Below are positions 44,127 to 55,379 of a DNA stretch of 64,000 bases, piece after piece; position 1 is the stretch's first letter; each line of letters opens with the position of its first letter. The position numbers and the translations under genes were made by a program. Source of the stretch: Paraburkholderia caledonica NBRC 102488 (GTDB lineage: Bacteria > Pseudomonadota > Gammaproteobacteria > Burkholderiales > Burkholderiaceae); contig NZ_BAYE01000005.1 of assembly GCF_000685095.1 (NCBI RefSeq), positions 248,001 to 312,000 on the forward strand, given 5' to 3'. Under the pieces are notes generated by a model that did not search any database, was not told the origin of the DNA, and saw only the letters and a program-made list of their open reading frames with translations.

Positions 44127-47072
44127 TTACAGCGTACGCGCGACTTCGGTGACCTCGAAGACTTCGAACTGGTCGCCTTCGACGATGTCGTTGAAGTTCT
44201 TGATCGACATACCGCACTCGAAGCCTTGGCGGACTTCCTTCACGTCGTCCTTGAAGCGCTTGAGCGAATCGAGCTCGCCCGTGAAGATGACGACGTTGTT
44301 GCGCAGCACGCGCACCGACGACGAACGCTTGACGTAGCCGTCCGTGACCATACAGCCGGCCACCGCGCCGATCTTCGGCACCTTGAAGACCTGACGCACT
44401 TCGACCGTACCCGTGACGACTTCGCGCTTCTCCGGAGCCAGCATGCCCGACATCGCGGCCTTCACCTCATCCACTGCGTCGTAAATGATGTTGTAGTAGC
44501 GAATGTCGACACCGTTGGCTTCCGCCAGCTTGCGAGCCTGCGCGTCCGCACGGGTGTTGAAGCCGATGATGACCGCCTTCGAAGCCGTTGCCAGGTTGAC
44601 GTCGGACTCGCTGATGCCGCCCACGGCGCCGTGCACGATCTGCACGCGCACTTCGTCGGTGGAAAGCTTGAGCAGCGACTGCACCAACGCTTCCTGCGAA
44701 CCCTGCACGTCGGCCTTGACGATGAGCGGCATGTACGCCACTTCGCCTTCGCCCATCTGCTCCAGCATGTTCTCGAGCTTCGCGGCCTGCTGCTTGGCCA
44801 GCTTGACGTCGCGGAACTTGCCTTGACGGAACAGCGCCACTTCACGCGCCTTGCGGTCGTCCGGCATGACGATGACTTCTTCGCCTGCTTGCGGGACTTC
44901 CGACAGACCCTGAATCTCGACCGGGATCGACGGACCAGCGGACTTGGTCGGCTTGCCGGTTTCGTCGAGCATGGCTCGTACACGACCGTAGGCGCTACCT
45001 GCGAGCACCACGTCGCCGCGGTTCAACGTACCCGACTGGACGAGGATCGTTGCAACAGGACCCTTACCCTTGTCGAGCTTCGCTTCAATAACCAGACCCT
45101 TGGCCGGGGCTTCGACGGGTGCCTTCAGTTCCAGCACTTCGGCCTGAAGCAACACGTTTTCCAGCAGATCGTCGATGCCCGCGCCGGTCTTTGCCGACAC
45201 CGACACGAACGGCGAATCGCCACCGTATTCTTCCGGCACGACGCCTTCTGCGACGAGTTCCTGCTTGACGCGGTCCGGATTCGCATCCGGCTTGTCGATC
45301 TTGTTGATCGCGACGACGAGCGGCACGCCGCCTGCCTTCGCGTGGGCGATTGCTTCCTTCGTTTGCGGCATCACGCCGTCGTCGGCGGCGACCACCAGAA
45401 TGACGATGTCCGTTGCCTTCGCACCGCGGGCACGCATGGCCGTGAAGGCCTCGTGGCCCGGCGTGTCGAGGAACGTGATCACGCCGCGCGGCGTTTCGAC
45501 GTGGTAAGCGCCGATGTGCTGCGTAATGCCGCCGGCTTCGCCCGCTGCCACCTTCGCGCGGCGGATGTAGTCGAGCAGCGAGGTCTTGCCGTGGTCGACG
45601 TGACCCATGACCGTGACGACCGGCGGACGCGGCAATGCTTCCGCATCCGACACTTCGCCTTCGACCAGCATGGCTTCCGGATCGTCCAGCTTGGCCGCAA
45701 CCGCGTGATGGCCCAGTTCTTCGACGATGATCATCGCCGTTTCCTGGTCCAGCATCTGGTTGATGGTGACCATCTGGCCGAGCTTCATCATCGACTTGAT
45801 GACTTCAGATGCCTTCACCGCCATCTTGTGCGCCAGATCGGCCACAGTGATGGTTTCCGGCACGTGCACTTCACGCACGATCGGTTCGGTCGGCGCCTGG
45901 AACGTGGTGTTCTGATCCTGATGCTTGCCGCGACCCTTCGGGCCGCCGCGCCAGCCGCGGTCGACGCCGCCGCTCGTGTCGCCGCGCGTCTTGATTCCAC
46001 GGCGCTTGGCTGCGTCGTCCTGCCAGCCACCCTTGCCGCCCGGCTTCTTCTTGTCGCCAACGGACGGCGTGGTCGTGGCGGCCGGAGCCGCCGCAGCCGG
46101 CTTCCGTGCAGCCGGACGCGCCGGAGCTTCGCCAGCCGGACGCGCCGGCTTGTGCAGCGTGCCCTTGGCTTCAGCGGCCTTGGCGGGCTCTGCGGGCTTC
46201 GGTGCCGGTTCCGGCGCCTTGACCTGCGCCTTGCGCGGCGTGTTCATCATTTCGCGAATCGCGCGCGCTTCGGCTTCAGCCGCCGCGCGGCGCTTGGCGA
46301 TCTCTTCCTGCTCGGCGCGCGCTTTTTCCGCAGCTTGACGTGCTGCATCTTCCGCCTTCCTGGCAGCTTCGCGTTGCGCCGCGCGCTCGGCAGCGGCTCG
46401 CTCGTCGTCCTGCTCGGTGTCTTTCGCGACGACCGGCTCCGCCGGTTTGGCAGGCGCCGTTTGGACCTTCGCAACTTGCGGTGCCGGCTGCGCCTTCTCG
46501 CGAGCTGCCACCTCGGCCGCAGCCGCTGCGCGCTTCTTCGCCGCCTCTTCTTCGGCGCGACGGCGCTCGGCTTCCGCAGCCTGCTCGCGTGCCTGACGCT
46601 CGGCCTCTTCGCGTTCGAGCTGCTCCTGACGAGCCTTCAGTTCCTGAGCCTGCTGCTCGAGCAACTCGGCTGCGTGACGCGCTTCCTCTTCACGACGCTG
46701 AAGTTCCAGATCGTCGACTTCGGCGGCCTCGGCCACATGATTCGATGCATCTCCGCCATCAGCGGAGGTTTCGTCGCGGCGGACGAAAGTGCGCTTCTTG
46801 CGCACCTCGACCTGAATGGTGCGAGCTTTGCCCGTCGCATCGGACTGCTTGATCTCCGACGTATGCCGTTTCGTCAGCGTGATCTTGCGCTTGTCTGCAT
46901 CAGTCGAGCCGTGAGACTTGCGCAAGTGGTCGAGCAGACGCGCCTTGTCCGTTTCGGACAAGGAGTCGGCTTCGCTCGCTTTTGTGACGCCTGCCGCCTG
47001 CAGCTGCTCGAGCAGCACGCCTGCAGGCATTTTCAGTTCCGCGGCAAATTGGGCTACGTTGTTACTCGCCAT
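44127..47072 (-). CDS. infB: Translation initiation factor IF-2
   Basis: A 981-residue GTPase, longer than E. coli IF-2 (890). The N-terminal IF2-N domain ([20 protein letters not shown]) is followed by about 350 residues of Ala/Glu/Arg/Lys-rich helical, then Pro/Ala-rich linker. The G domain has [12 protein letters not shown] (G1), [11 protein letters not shown] (G3) and NKIDKPDA (G4); the C-terminal IF2 domains end in [12 protein letters not shown]. It brings initiator fMet-tRNA to the 30S subunit. It follows nusA by 94 bp in the operon. Confidence 0.97.
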   Translation of the reverse strand: MASNNVAQFAAELKMPAGVLLEQLQAAGVTKASEADSLSETDKARLLDHLRKSHGSTDADKRKITLTKRHTSEIKQSDATGKARTIQVEVRKKRTFVRRDETSADGGDASNHVAEAAEVDDLELQRREEEARHAAELLEQQAQELKARQEQLEREEAERQAREQAAEAERRRAEEEAAKKRAAAAAEVAAREKAQPAPQVAKVQTAPAKPAEPVVAKDTEQDDERAAAERAAQREAARKAEDAARQAAEKARAEQEEIAKRRAAAEAEARAIREMMNTPRKAQVKAPEPAPKPAEPAKAAEAKGTLHKPARPAGEAPARPAARKPAAAAPAATTTPSVGDKKKPGGKGGWQDDAAKRRGIKTRGDTSGGVDRGWRGGPKGRGKHQDQNTTFQAPTEPIVREVHVPETITVADLAHKMAVKASEVIKSMMKLGQMVTINQMLDQETAMIIVEELGHHAVAAKLDDPEAMLVEGEVSDAEALPRPPVVTVMGHVDHGKTSLLDYIRRAKVAAGEAGGITQHIGAYHVETPRGVITFLDTPGHEAFTAMRARGAKATDIVILVVAADDGVMPQTKEAIAHAKAGGVPLVVAINKIDKPDANPDRVKQELVAEGVVPEEYGGDSPFVSVSAKTGAGIDDLLENVLLQAEVLELKAPVEAPAKGLVIEAKLDKGKGPVATILVQSGTLNRGDVVLAGSAYGRVRAMLDETGKPTKSAGPSIPVEIQGLSEVPQAGEEVIVMPDDRKAREVALFRQGKFRDVKLAKQQAAKLENMLEQMGEGEVAYMPLIVKADVQGSQEALVQSLLKLSTDEVRVQIVHGAVGGISESDVNLATASKAVIIGFNTRADAQARKLAEANGVDIRYYNIIYDAVDEVKAAMSGMLAPEKREVVTGTVEVRQVFKVPKIGAVAGCMVTDGYVKRSSSVRVLRNNVVIFTGELDSLKRFKDDVKEVRQGFECGMSIKNFNDIVEGDQFEVFEVTEVARTL

Positions 47073-47166
47073 TCATTCCTCTTAATGCAAGGACCGATTC
47101 CTTGCGGTTAGCATCGGGTCATGCGGCCTGACGGCCGCGTTCAATTTAGTGCGCCATGGTCATTTC

Positions 47167-48642
47167 TCACTGGAACCAATGTTCACGTGCTTTCATGATC
47201 AACGCCTTAGCGGCATCCTCTTCCATTCCGGTCATCTCGACCAGTTCATCTACAGCCAGCTCGGCGAGTTCGTCGCGCGTCTGGATCTGATGTTCGGCCA
47301 GCTTCGCGAGCAGGTCGGCGTCCATGCCGTCCAGGCTCTTCAGGTCGAGCGCTACATTTTCGACCTTTTCTTCATTCGCGATTGCCATCGTCAACAACGC
47401 GTCGCGCGAGCGGTTACGCAGTTCGTGGACGGTGTCTTCGTCGAACGCTTCGATTTCGAGCATTTCGTTGAGCGGCACATAGGCAATCTCTTCGAGGCTC
47501 GTGAAGCCTTCGTCGATCAGGATGTCGGCAACTTCCTCGTCGACATCGAGACGCGCCATGAACAGGTCACGCAAAACGCCACGTTCCTGATTCTGCTTTT
47601 GTGCAGATTCGTCCGGCGTCATGATGTTGATCTGCCAGCCGGTGAGTTCGCTGGCCAGACGCACGTTCTGGCCGCTGCGGCCGATCGCGACCGCCAGTTC
47701 GTTTTCGTCCACGACGACGTCCATCGAATGCTTTTCTTCGTCGACGACGATCGATTGGACGGCTGCCGGCGCGAGCGCGCCGATCACGAACTGAGCGGGA
47801 TCCTCCGACCATAGCACGATGTCGACGTTTTCGCCACCGAGCTCGTTACGCACGGCCTGCACTCGCGAACCGCGAATACCGACGCAGGTGCCGATCGGAT
47901 CGATGCGCTTGTCATAAGCGACCACGCCGATCTTCGCGCGCACGCCTGGATCGCGCGCCGCCGCCTTGATTTCGAGAAGGCCCTGTTCGATTTCCGGCAC
48001 TTCCATCTCGAACAGCTTCATCAGGAATTCGGGCGCAGTACGCGACAGTTCGATCTGCGGACCGCGGGCGGTGCGATCGACCTTGGCAATATAGGCACGC
48101 ACGCGGTCGCCCACGCGCAGGTTTTCCTTCGGGATCAGCTGGTCACGGCGCAGCAGCGCTTCCACACGGCCGGTTTCAACGATGAAGTTGCCCTTGTCGA
48201 GACGCTTCACCGAGCCGGTCATGATGTGCTCGCCGCGCTCGAGGAAGTCGTTCAGGATCTGCTCTCGCTCGGCGTCGCGCACCTTCTGCAGGATCACCTG
48301 CTTGGCTGCCTGCGCGCCGATACGGCCGAATTCGATCGACGGCACCGGTTCTTCGATGTATTCGTCGAGCTGGATTTCGGGCTTCTGCTCGCGTGCTTCG
48401 AACAGCAGGATTTCCTGATCGGGCTCTTGCAGACCGGCTTCGTCAGGCACCACTTTCCAGCGACGAAACGTTTCGTGCTCGCCGCTTTCACGGTCGATAT
48501 GGACGCGAATATCCGCGTCTTCGTCGAAGAGTTTCTTGGAGGCCGAAGCGAGGGCCGCTTCGAGCGCGGCAAATACCACGTCTTTATCGACGTTCTTCTC
48601 GCGTGCCAGCGCATCCACCAGCATCAACACTTCGCGACTCAT
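47167..48642 (-). CDS. nusA: Transcription termination/antitermination factor NusA
   Basis: A 491-residue protein with an N-terminal RNA polymerase-binding domain (1-135), an S1 domain (about 135-200, [18 protein letters not shown]), two KH domains ([37 protein letters not shown]) and two C-terminal acidic repeats (after 360) as in E. coli. It modulates pausing, termination and rRNA antitermination. Its start overlaps the rimP stop (ATGA). Confidence 0.97.
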   Translation of the reverse strand: MSREVLMLVDALAREKNVDKDVVFAALEAALASASKKLFDEDADIRVHIDRESGEHETFRRWKVVPDEAGLQEPDQEILLFEAREQKPEIQLDEYIEEPVPSIEFGRIGAQAAKQVILQKVRDAEREQILNDFLERGEHIMTGSVKRLDKGNFIVETGRVEALLRRDQLIPKENLRVGDRVRAYIAKVDRTARGPQIELSRTAPEFLMKLFEMEVPEIEQGLLEIKAAARDPGVRAKIGVVAYDKRIDPIGTCVGIRGSRVQAVRNELGGENVDIVLWSEDPAQFVIGALAPAAVQSIVVDEEKHSMDVVVDENELAVAIGRSGQNVRLASELTGWQINIMTPDESAQKQNQERGVLRDLFMARLDVDEEVADILIDEGFTSLEEIAYVPLNEMLEIEAFDEDTVHELRNRSRDALLTMAIANEEKVENVALDLKSLDGMDADLLAKLAEHQIQTRDELAELAVDELVEMTGMEEDAAKALIMKAREHWFQ

Positions 48643-49097
48643 TGTTTGCGGCTCCTAAAGTCAACTTTCGGAACGAGGCGTGCTTTGTCCATGTCCGCGA
48701 GCGTGAAATCGAGCATCGCGGCGCCTTCCTTCCCTTCAAATTCCAGACCGATGGTCTCGCCTTGCGGAGCATGCAAAATACCCCGGTACGATTTCCGTCC
48801 GTCCAATGGCTTTTTCAATGTGATTACCACTTCGCTGCCTGCGAAGCGTTCAAAATCCGCCAGTTTTTTCAGCGGACGGTCGAGCCCCGGCGACGATACT
48901 TCGAGCCGCTCATAATCGATATTTTCGACCGTCAGTACGTGCTGGAGCTGACGCGTGACTTTCTCGCAGTCTTCGATCGCGATGCCGGCCGGCTGGTCGA
49001 TATAAATACACAGCATGCCGCGCCCGGTGCGCTCGAGATCGACGAGCTCGTAGCCGAGTCCCACGACCGTGGTTTCAATCAGTTCCGTCAGTTGCAC
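48639..49097 (-). CDS. rimP: Ribosome maturation factor RimP
   Basis: A 152-residue protein with the two RimP domains: [36 protein letters not shown] and the motif [12 protein letters not shown], then an Sm-like C-terminal domain. It is needed for 30S subunit maturation. It is the first gene of the rimP-nusA-infB-rbfA-truB operon and overlaps nusA by four bases. A leader with a terminator precedes it. Confidence 0.96.
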   Translation of the reverse strand: MQLTELIETTVVGLGYELVDLERTGRGMLCIYIDQPAGIAIEDCEKVTRQLQHVLTVENIDYERLEVSSPGLDRPLKKLADFERFAGSEVVITLKKPLDGRKSYRGILHAPQGETIGLEFEGKEGAAMLDFTLADMDKARLVPKVDFRSRKQ

Positions 49098-49222
49098 AGT
49101 GCCCTCTTAGATGTTCGCGCAGCGAGCCTGCCGCTTGTTCTGCAAACAACCAATGCGGGCCGCGCGCCTGGCCGGCGCACGTTCGTGCTACCCGAGATGA
49201 CGAACCACGATGAACCGAGCGG

Positions 49223-49248
49223 CAAAAAAAAATGGGCTAAACGCCCAT
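49223..49248 (-). terminator. Strong intrinsic terminator upstream of rimP
   Basis: On the minus strand ATGGGC-GTTTA-GCCCAT is followed by nine T. It lies 126 bp upstream of the rimP start and about 58 bp downstream of the transcription start predicted from the promoter at 49313-49341. It can therefore act as an attenuator in the rimP leader, or end a small RNA or the rluB-side transcript. Confidence 0.88.
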
Positions 49249-49306
49249 CATCTTGTTACCGGTGGTCGCACCTGAGCCGCACATGAAAAGCCGCACGCCC
49301 AGCGAC
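49223..49306 (-). ncRNA. Putative attenuated rimP leader or small RNA, about 85 nt
   Basis: A predicted transcript from the start near 49306 to the T-run of the terminator. It contains no good open frame. Premature-terminator leaders ahead of rimP-nusA-infB are known from Gammaproteobacteria, which makes an attenuator the first choice; a free small RNA cannot be excluded. The remaining gap up to the rluB stop (49349-49572) shows a GC-rich hairpin region near 49430-49470 and no gene. Confidence 0.45.
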
Positions 49307-49312
49307 TTCGCG

Positions 49313-49341
49313 ATTGTAGCCATTTTTCAGGACAAACGCAA
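49313..49341 (-). promoter_or_regulatory. Candidate promoter of the rimP operon leader
   Basis: On the minus strand TTGCGT (49341-49336) and TACAAT (49318-49313) are separated by exactly 17 bp, in a locally AT-rich spacer. Confidence 0.55.
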
Positions 49342-49572
49342 ACCGCAGAACGCCGTGCCAAGCGCATTTCCGCCTGATTTCATGGGGATCTCTGGACGAT
49401 ATGGCGACGCCTCGCGACTTTTGCAAGCTGGGGCGGGAGAACCTGCCCCTACTTCCGCCTGCAAGGCCTTCGTGCGTCACGTTTCCAAGCAACGGAAGTC
49501 GTGCATCGAGTCATGACGGCGAGCGTTGCGGCTCGTTATAACGCATGCGCAACGCCAGCCGATGCCTGGCGA

Positions 49573-51459
49573 TTACCGCCCGCGCGAACGGCCGCGAGGC
49601 GCGCCGCCACCTCGGTTCGCACCGCCCGGGTTAGCGTTGCCGCCACCCGTGCGATTGCCGCCGCCTGAATTCGGGCGATTGCCGACCGGCGCACGATTGC
49701 CGCCACCGGGATTCGGGCCGTTGCCGCCAGCGCGCTTGCCGCCGCTTGCCGCCCGATTGCCGCCGCCGGAAGGCGCGCGATTGCCGTCGACGTCACGGCC
49801 GCCGCGCGCACCACCGGCACCACCCGCGCCGCCGCCCGCACCGCCGAAGCCACCAGCGCCACGGCCAGCACCGCGATTGCCGTAACCGCCGCCGAAACCC
49901 GCGCCCGCGCCGCCGCCAAAGCCGCCGCCCGCTGCACCGCGCCGGCCCTGTCCGCGCGGCTGCTGTTCGAAGCGGCTATGCGACATCAGCACCGGTTCGC
50001 GGCTGATGAAGCCCATCGACGTCTGCATCGGATCGGGCTGCTTGCGCTCCGGCGCGGAGCCGCGGCTACCGCGCTCCTCGTTCGGCGCCTTGAGTCCCAC
50101 CGACGCCATCAGCGCACGCACCTGATTGTCTTCGAGTTCTTCCCAACGGCCGCGCTTCAAGCCCTTCGGCAGCGAAATCGGGCCGTGACGCGTACGGATC
50201 AGGCGGCTGACCATCAGGCCCGCAGCTTCGAACATACGACGCACTTCGCGATTACGCCCTTCTGCAAGCGCGACGTGATACCAGTGATTTGTGCCTTCGC
50301 CGCCGCCATCCCGGATACGCAGGAAGTTGGCCGGACCGTCTTCGAGTTCGACGCCGTGGAGCAGCTTTTGACGCATGCCTTCGGCCAGCTCGCCGACCAC
50401 GCGCACCGCATACTCACGCTCGACGCTGTAGCGCGGGTGCATGAAGCGGTTCGCGAGATCGCCCGAAGTGGTCAGCATCAGCAGACCTTCGGTATTGAAG
50501 TCGAGGCGGCCGACCGCGAGCCACTTGGCGGTCTTCATGGGCGGCAGCTTGTCGAACACCGACGGCCGGCCTTCCGGGTCGGCGTGGCTCACGATCTCAC
50601 CGGTCGGCTTGTGATACAGCAGCACGCGCGGCGGCTTGTTCGCGAGCTTGCGCTTGACCGGCTTGCCGTTGATGCGGACCTGATCGGTCGGCATGATGCG
50701 CTGGCCGATGTGAGCCGGCTCGCCGTTGACCGACACACGGCCCGCGACGATCAACTCTTCCATATCGCGTCGCGAACCCATGCCGGCTTCGGCCAGTACC
50801 TTGTGGAGCTTCGGCGCGTCGTCGTCGGCGGCGAGCACGCGCTTGGGCGCGGCCGGCTTGCCACCGCGCAGCATTGGTGCGCGCACGCCGCCCGTCGTGC
50901 TGTTGTCGGCGTCGAACGCCGGCGATGTGACATACGAGAACAAGTCGTCCTGAGTCGCGTCGGCCGCTGCCGTCGGCGCTTCGCCGCCTCGCCGGTTCTG
51001 GCGCTGACCGCCTGCACGCGGCTGGCGCTCGCGCTGACCTTCCCGAGCAGCGGTCTCGCGGGAGCCGCCTTCGCGAGGCGCGCCTTCGCGCTGGCCTTCG
51101 CGTTTCTGACCGCCTGCATTGCGGCGCGGCCCTTGACCTTTCGCACCCGCCTCTTTACGCGGCATGCGCACCTTCGCCACGACTTCGCCGTCCGGCGGAG
51201 CCTCGGCGACGACCGGCGCGGCGTGCCCAGGCGCGCCTTCCGCGGCCTTCGTCTTGGCCCCGGCGCGGCGCCGGGCGATCAGGCTGCGCGGTCCGCGACG
51301 CAGGCCGCGGCGCGGACGGTCCTCGCCGTCTGCTTCCGTGGTCTGCGCCGGGCGCTCGCCCTCGCCTGCCGACGCTTGCGTGGTGCGCGTTTCGTCAGCG
51401 CGCGCCGACGGCACGGCGCGCTCGGATTCGGACGAATCGGTGTCGTGGGTATGTGTCAA
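49573..51459 (-). CDS. rluB: 23S rRNA pseudouridine-2605 synthase RluB with long disordered tails
   Basis: A 628-residue protein, more than twice the E. coli length (291). The S4 domain is at about 216-265 ([20 protein letters not shown]) and the RsuA/RluB catalytic domain follows, with the catalytic Asp320 in [10 protein letters not shown]. The first 210 residues are Arg/Ala/Glu/Gly-rich and disordered. The last 145 are almost entirely Gly, Ala, Asn and Arg in repeated GGGNRA/GGGAG units, ending in GRSRGR. Such RGG-like tails suggest non-specific RNA binding. It lies 64 bp downstream of scpB. Confidence 0.92.
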   Translation of the reverse strand: MTHTHDTDSSESERAVPSARADETRTTQASAGEGERPAQTTEADGEDRPRRGLRRGPRSLIARRRAGAKTKAAEGAPGHAAPVVAEAPPDGEVVAKVRMPRKEAGAKGQGPRRNAGGQKREGQREGAPREGGSRETAAREGQRERQPRAGGQRQNRRGGEAPTAAADATQDDLFSYVTSPAFDADNSTTGGVRAPMLRGGKPAAPKRVLAADDDAPKLHKVLAEAGMGSRRDMEELIVAGRVSVNGEPAHIGQRIMPTDQVRINGKPVKRKLANKPPRVLLYHKPTGEIVSHADPEGRPSVFDKLPPMKTAKWLAVGRLDFNTEGLLMLTTSGDLANRFMHPRYSVEREYAVRVVGELAEGMRQKLLHGVELEDGPANFLRIRDGGGEGTNHWYHVALAEGRNREVRRMFEAAGLMVSRLIRTRHGPISLPKGLKRGRWEELEDNQVRALMASVGLKAPNEERGSRGSAPERKQPDPMQTSMGFISREPVLMSHSRFEQQPRGQGRRGAAGGGFGGGAGAGFGGGYGNRGAGRGAGGFGGAGGGAGGAGGARGGRDVDGNRAPSGGGNRAASGGKRAGGNGPNPGGGNRAPVGNRPNSGGGNRTGGGNANPGGANRGGGAPRGRSRGR

Positions 51460-51523
51460 AACAACCTCAAAATGTCAGGTCGCGCGCGCCCATTGCGGGC
51501 GCGGCAAAAAAAGTTCGGTTACG

Positions 51524-52651
51524 TCAGGCGCTGCGCGACTCGGGTTCGTCGTCGGTCAGAAAGCCTGCGTCCTGTGCAGCATCGCGACGATCTTCCTGAT
51601 CGCCGCGCGCCGCCGTGGTCGAGTTCGGTTCGGCGGCGTGCTCCGTATCGCGGAGTACGCCCGAACCGTGCGCGGGTATTGCCAGATCGGCCTGGGAGAC
51701 CGGATCTTGATTCACTTCAGACTCTGCGGTGCCCGATAGCGGTGCAACGTTTGCCGCTTCAGCGGGCGTCGGCGTAGCCGCCTCGCCGGGTTTGCCCGGT
51801 TCGCCCGCCGCTTCAGGCGCTGCCTTTAATTCGGGTGTGACCTGTTCAACGCTCTCGTGGCTGTCGACGCTCGCGCTTCTCTCAGCCGCTGCTTCCAGCC
51901 GTTCAGCGCGCTCCGGCTGCACGCCATCGACATGCTGCGCCTCGTGTGCCTCACCCTTTTCCCCAGCGATTTCCGTTCCTGCCGCCAACTCCGCGCCGCT
52001 TGCTGCTTCTGCGCCGGTCGCCTCAGGCTGGTCGAGCGCGATGCGCTCGCTCGCTTCGTTCGACGCCGGTGTCTCCGCAGATTCGACGTCGGAAAACTCG
52101 ATTGCGTGCTGGCCCAGCAGATCCGCATTCAGTTGCGCCGACGGGTCGGCGAGCGGTGGCAATTCGTCTAGCGCCCGCAGACCGAGGTCGTCGAGAAACT
52201 GGCGCGTCGTCGCGTACAGCGCGGGACGCCCCGGTACGTCGCGATGCCCGATTACCTCGATCCAGCCGCGGTCTTCGAGCTGCTTCACGACCTGCGTGTT
52301 CACCGTAACGCCGCGAATCTCTTCGATGTCGCCGCGCGTAACCGGTTGCCTATACGCAATGATCGCGAGCGTTTCGAGCACCGCGCGCGAGTATTTCGGC
52401 GGTTTCTCGGGATGCAAACGATCCAGATACGAACGCATCGCGGGCCTGCTTTGAAACCGCCAGCCCGACGCCAGCCCGACCAACTCCACACCGCGCCCCG
52501 ACCAATCCTGTTTCAGGTCTTCGAGCAAAGTCCTAACGGTGTCTGCCGACACGCCGTCGGCAAAGAGCTTGCGCAAATCGCCGAGTTTTAACGGCTCCTG
52601 CGCGCAGATCAAGGCTGTCTCGAGGACGATCTTCGCCTCTTGGGTATTCAT
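51524..52651 (-). CDS. scpB: Segregation and condensation protein B
   Basis: A 375-residue protein. The first 180 residues are the ScpB tandem winged-helix fold ([81 protein letters not shown]). ScpB joins ScpA and the SMC protein in chromosome condensation. About 190 C-terminal residues are an acidic Ala/Glu/Ser/Pro-rich extension of low complexity, absent from the short classical form. Its partner scpA is not in the window. Confidence 0.93.
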   Translation of the reverse strand: MNTQEAKIVLETALICAQEPLKLGDLRKLFADGVSADTVRTLLEDLKQDWSGRGVELVGLASGWRFQSRPAMRSYLDRLHPEKPPKYSRAVLETLAIIAYRQPVTRGDIEEIRGVTVNTQVVKQLEDRGWIEVIGHRDVPGRPALYATTRQFLDDLGLRALDELPPLADPSAQLNADLLGQHAIEFSDVESAETPASNEASERIALDQPEATGAEAASGAELAAGTEIAGEKGEAHEAQHVDGVQPERAERLEAAAERSASVDSHESVEQVTPELKAAPEAAGEPGKPGEAATPTPAEAANVAPLSGTAESEVNQDPVSQADLAIPAHGSGVLRDTEHAAEPNSTTAARGDQEDRRDAAQDAGFLTDDEPESRSA

Positions 52652-52999
52652 GCAGCTAGGTCAGACCCTGTGGTCAAAGAACCGGATCAAACAGACGATG
52701 TGGAACTGAAGACGCGCTCGCCCGATTCTGATCGGTCATATTGATGGGAGCACGCACCGGGGGGAGGCGAAACAGACTATCGAGCCAAACCCAGCCGGAC
52801 GGAGCAGCGATATTCCGGACAGGAATCGCGTGACTGAGCGCCATATTACGCAAAAACAATCGGTGCGTAAAGCCGAACCCAAGGACAAAATGCCGGCCGC
52901 ATCGACGCGTAAGACTTGAGCCGACGCCTGCCCGCGCCACGCGCGTGCATTTGCCGGAGTGCGCCTGTCGTCGAGGTTCTTCCGCGCGCCACGCGCAGA
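52652..52999. other. Gap upstream of scpB
   Basis: About 350 bp. A 56-codon minus-strand frame (52674-52844) begins MALSHAIPVRNIAAPSGWVW but has no ribosome-binding site and unconvincing composition, so it is not called. No other element was recognised. Confidence 0.4.
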
Positions 53000-54226
53000 C
53001 TACGACGTTCGATGCAATGCCAGAAACCGCTTCAGTCGCTCGACGCCGGCGTCGAGCCGCGCCACGTCGCACGCGTAGCACCAGCGCAGGAACCCCTCGC
53101 CCTGCGGACCGAATGCGCTGCCCGGCGCGAGCCCCAAGCCCACTTCCCGCACCATGGCTTTGCAGAGTTCCAGGCTGCGCGAGGCGCCCGTCATCGAGAA
53201 AAAGAGATACATGGCGCCGGCGGGCGCCTTGACGTCGATGCCGGGCACGGACGACAACTTCCGCACCAGATGATCTCGCGACGCCTTCAATTCGCGCACC
53301 AGTTCCTGCGTGAAGCGCTCGCCCTGCTGGACTGCAGCGATCCCCGCCTGCTGCACGAAGGCCGGCGCGCACGACGTGTTGTACTCCACCAGCTTGCCCA
53401 GATCGTCCATCAGGCCCACGGGCGCGACGATCCAGCCGAGCCGCCAGCCGGTCATCAGCCACGCCTTCGAAAACGAGTTCACACAGATCACGCGCTCGTC
53501 GCGCGTGGCGAGATCGAGAAACGACGGTGCGGTGCAAGCGCCCGCTGCCCTTTCGCCGTCGTCGGAATGGTCCGGATAATAGAGGCGCTCGTAGACTTCG
53601 TCTGCGACGATCCAGATACCGTGCTGTCGGCAATGTGCGAGCACCACCTGCTGCTGCTCGCGGGTCATCACCCAGCCGGTCGGGTTGTTCGGCGAGTTGA
53701 CGAGCAGCATGCGGGTGTCGGGCGTAAGCGCTGCCAGCAATTGCTCCACGTCGAGCTGCCAGCCATGTTCGCCGTAGTCGAGTGAGACTGTTTCCACATG
53801 CGCGCCCAGAATTTTCGGAATCTCGACGAGATTCGGCCACAGCGGCGTGACAGCAACCACCCGGTCGCCCGCGCCCACCACCAGTTGCGCCGCAAGCATC
53901 AGCGCGTTCACACCCGCGCTCGTCACGGCGATATGGTCCGGCGTCGTCTTGCCGTGAAGTTCGCTCACGTAGTCCGCGAGCGCCGAGCGCAGCGGCGCGA
54001 TGCCGAGGTTGTGCGTGTAGAACGTCGCGCCCGCGGACAGCGCGGCGCTCGCGGCGTCGCGGATGAAGGCCGGTGTCACGCGGTCGGATTCTCCGAACCA
54101 GAAAGGCAGCACGTCGGCGACGCCAAAGCCGGCGTTGGCCACTTCGCGGATCTGCGAGGGACGCAGCGCGCGCACCGCATCGCGCGCGTTAGGGACGGAT
54201 CGCACGGAGAATTCCGATTCGCTCAT
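53000..54226 (-). CDS. Pyridoxal-phosphate-dependent class I aminotransferase
   Basis: A 408-residue fold-type I enzyme. The Schiff-base lysine is Lys254 in NSFSKAWLMTGWRLG; NSPNNPTGW (177-185), the Asp in ADEVYERLYY and the Arg near the C-terminus complete the site. Family members transaminate aspartate, aromatic or other amino acids; the substrate here is not predictable. It is transcribed alone, about 250 bp downstream of a LysR-type regulator gene on the same strand. Confidence 0.88.
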   Translation of the reverse strand: MSESEFSVRSVPNARDAVRALRPSQIREVANAGFGVADVLPFWFGESDRVTPAFIRDAASAALSAGATFYTHNLGIAPLRSALADYVSELHGKTTPDHIAVTSAGVNALMLAAQLVVGAGDRVVAVTPLWPNLVEIPKILGAHVETVSLDYGEHGWQLDVEQLLAALTPDTRMLLVNSPNNPTGWVMTREQQQVVLAHCRQHGIWIVADEVYERLYYPDHSDDGERAAGACTAPSFLDLATRDERVICVNSFSKAWLMTGWRLGWIVAPVGLMDDLGKLVEYNTSCAPAFVQQAGIAAVQQGERFTQELVRELKASRDHLVRKLSSVPGIDVKAPAGAMYLFFSMTGASRSLELCKAMVREVGLGLAPGSAFGPQGEGFLRWCYACDVARLDAGVERLKRFLALHRTS

Positions 54227-54476
54227 CGAGGCTTCCAGGTGATGTCGAGATAGAAAAATGGCTAAGCAAAGAGCTAAGCGTCAACGGGAATGTCAGCTAG
54301 AGCGCTCCGGGCGGGCAAAACCGGCAGCGAGCGCAGACGGCAGTTTAGCCTGGCGTCCAGCGTTCAAACGCCGAGCCACGCACACGTCGCGGGCACCAAG
54401 CCGCGCAGACGATGGTCAAGAGCATCCGACATTCGTGCCGCCGCAAGCCCCGAAAGGGTGCTGTCCGTTGATCGGA

Positions 54477-55379
54477 TCAGGTCAGATCCTCGGCCCGCGC
54501 CGGCAATTCGCGGATCAAATCCCATACTGCCTCAGCTGCGGGCGACAGCGAGCGATCGCGACGCCGCACCAGTTCGACCGTGCGCTCAGCCCGCGGCACC
54601 AAGGGCCGCGCGGCCAGTGCGGCGCCCGCCGGCAACGGCAACGCGAGCCACGGCAGTACGCTCACGCCAATGCCTGCCTCGACGAGCCCAAAAACCGTCG
54701 CGGAATGCCCCAGTTCCTGCACCACGTTGGCGTTCACACCGTACTCGTGCATGACGGCGTCGATGATCGGCCGGCTACCGGACGCGTAATCGAGCATGAC
54801 GAGCGGCTGCCCCTCGAGCTCGGCCCAGCCTATTTCCTTCTGCCGCGCGAGCGGATGATCGTCGCGACACACGAGGCAGAAAGAGTCGGTCATGAGCGAT
54901 TCGCTCAACAGATCGTCGGCGGCAAACGGGCCGATGACCATGCCGAAATCCACCTCACCGGATTTGACCTTGCGCACGACATCGCTTTGCACGTCGTCAC
55001 GCAAGCCGAGCGCAATGTGCGGAAAGCGCTCGCCACACGACGCCAGCACGCCAGGCATCAGCCGGCACGCGACAGTCGGACTTGCGGCTACAACGACGCG
55101 CCCACGACGCTGCTCGCCGATTTCACGAATTTCGCGCAATGCGTCGTCCAGGTCGATCAGAAGGCGTGACACGCTCGCGACCAGATTGCCGCCCACGTCG
55201 GTGAGCTGTACCTCGCGCGTCGTCCGGTCGATCAGTTTCAGGCCGATTTCCCCTTCCAGTTCCCGCACACAACGGCTCACCGCCGATTGCGTCAAGCCGA
55301 TCTCATCGCCCGCGCGACTAAAGCTCTGCAGGCGCGCGACCTCGATGAAAACCCTTAGCTGGCGCAGCGTGACATTCAT
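54477..55379 (-). CDS. LysR-family transcriptional regulator
   Basis: A 300-residue protein. The winged helix-turn-helix (1-60) has LRQLRVFIEVARLQSFSRAG and LTQSAVSRCVRELEGEIG; the rest is the two-lobed effector-binding domain (about 90-295, with SGEVDFGMVIGP and GIGVSVLPWLALPLP). The target is unknown. The downstream aminotransferase gene is a possible target, but LysR genes are normally divergent from their targets and here nothing divergent is close. Confidence 0.9.
   Translation of the reverse strand: MNVTLRQLRVFIEVARLQSFSRAGDEIGLTQSAVSRCVRELEGEIGLKLIDRTTREVQLTDVGGNLVASVSRLLIDLDDALREIREIGEQRRGRVVVAASPTVACRLMPGVLASCGERFPHIALGLRDDVQSDVVRKVKSGEVDFGMVIGPFAADDLLSESLMTDSFCLVCRDDHPLARQKEIGWAELEGQPLVMLDYASGSRPIIDAVMHEYGVNANVVQELGHSATVFGLVEAGIGVSVLPWLALPLPAGAALAARPLVPRAERTVELVRRRDRSLSPAAEAVWDLIRELPARAEDLT

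Noticed and set aside
52674..52844. 56-codon frame between the aminotransferase and scpB genes
   Set aside because: No ribosome-binding site and no recognisable motif; the ATG follows a T-rich stretch without purines.
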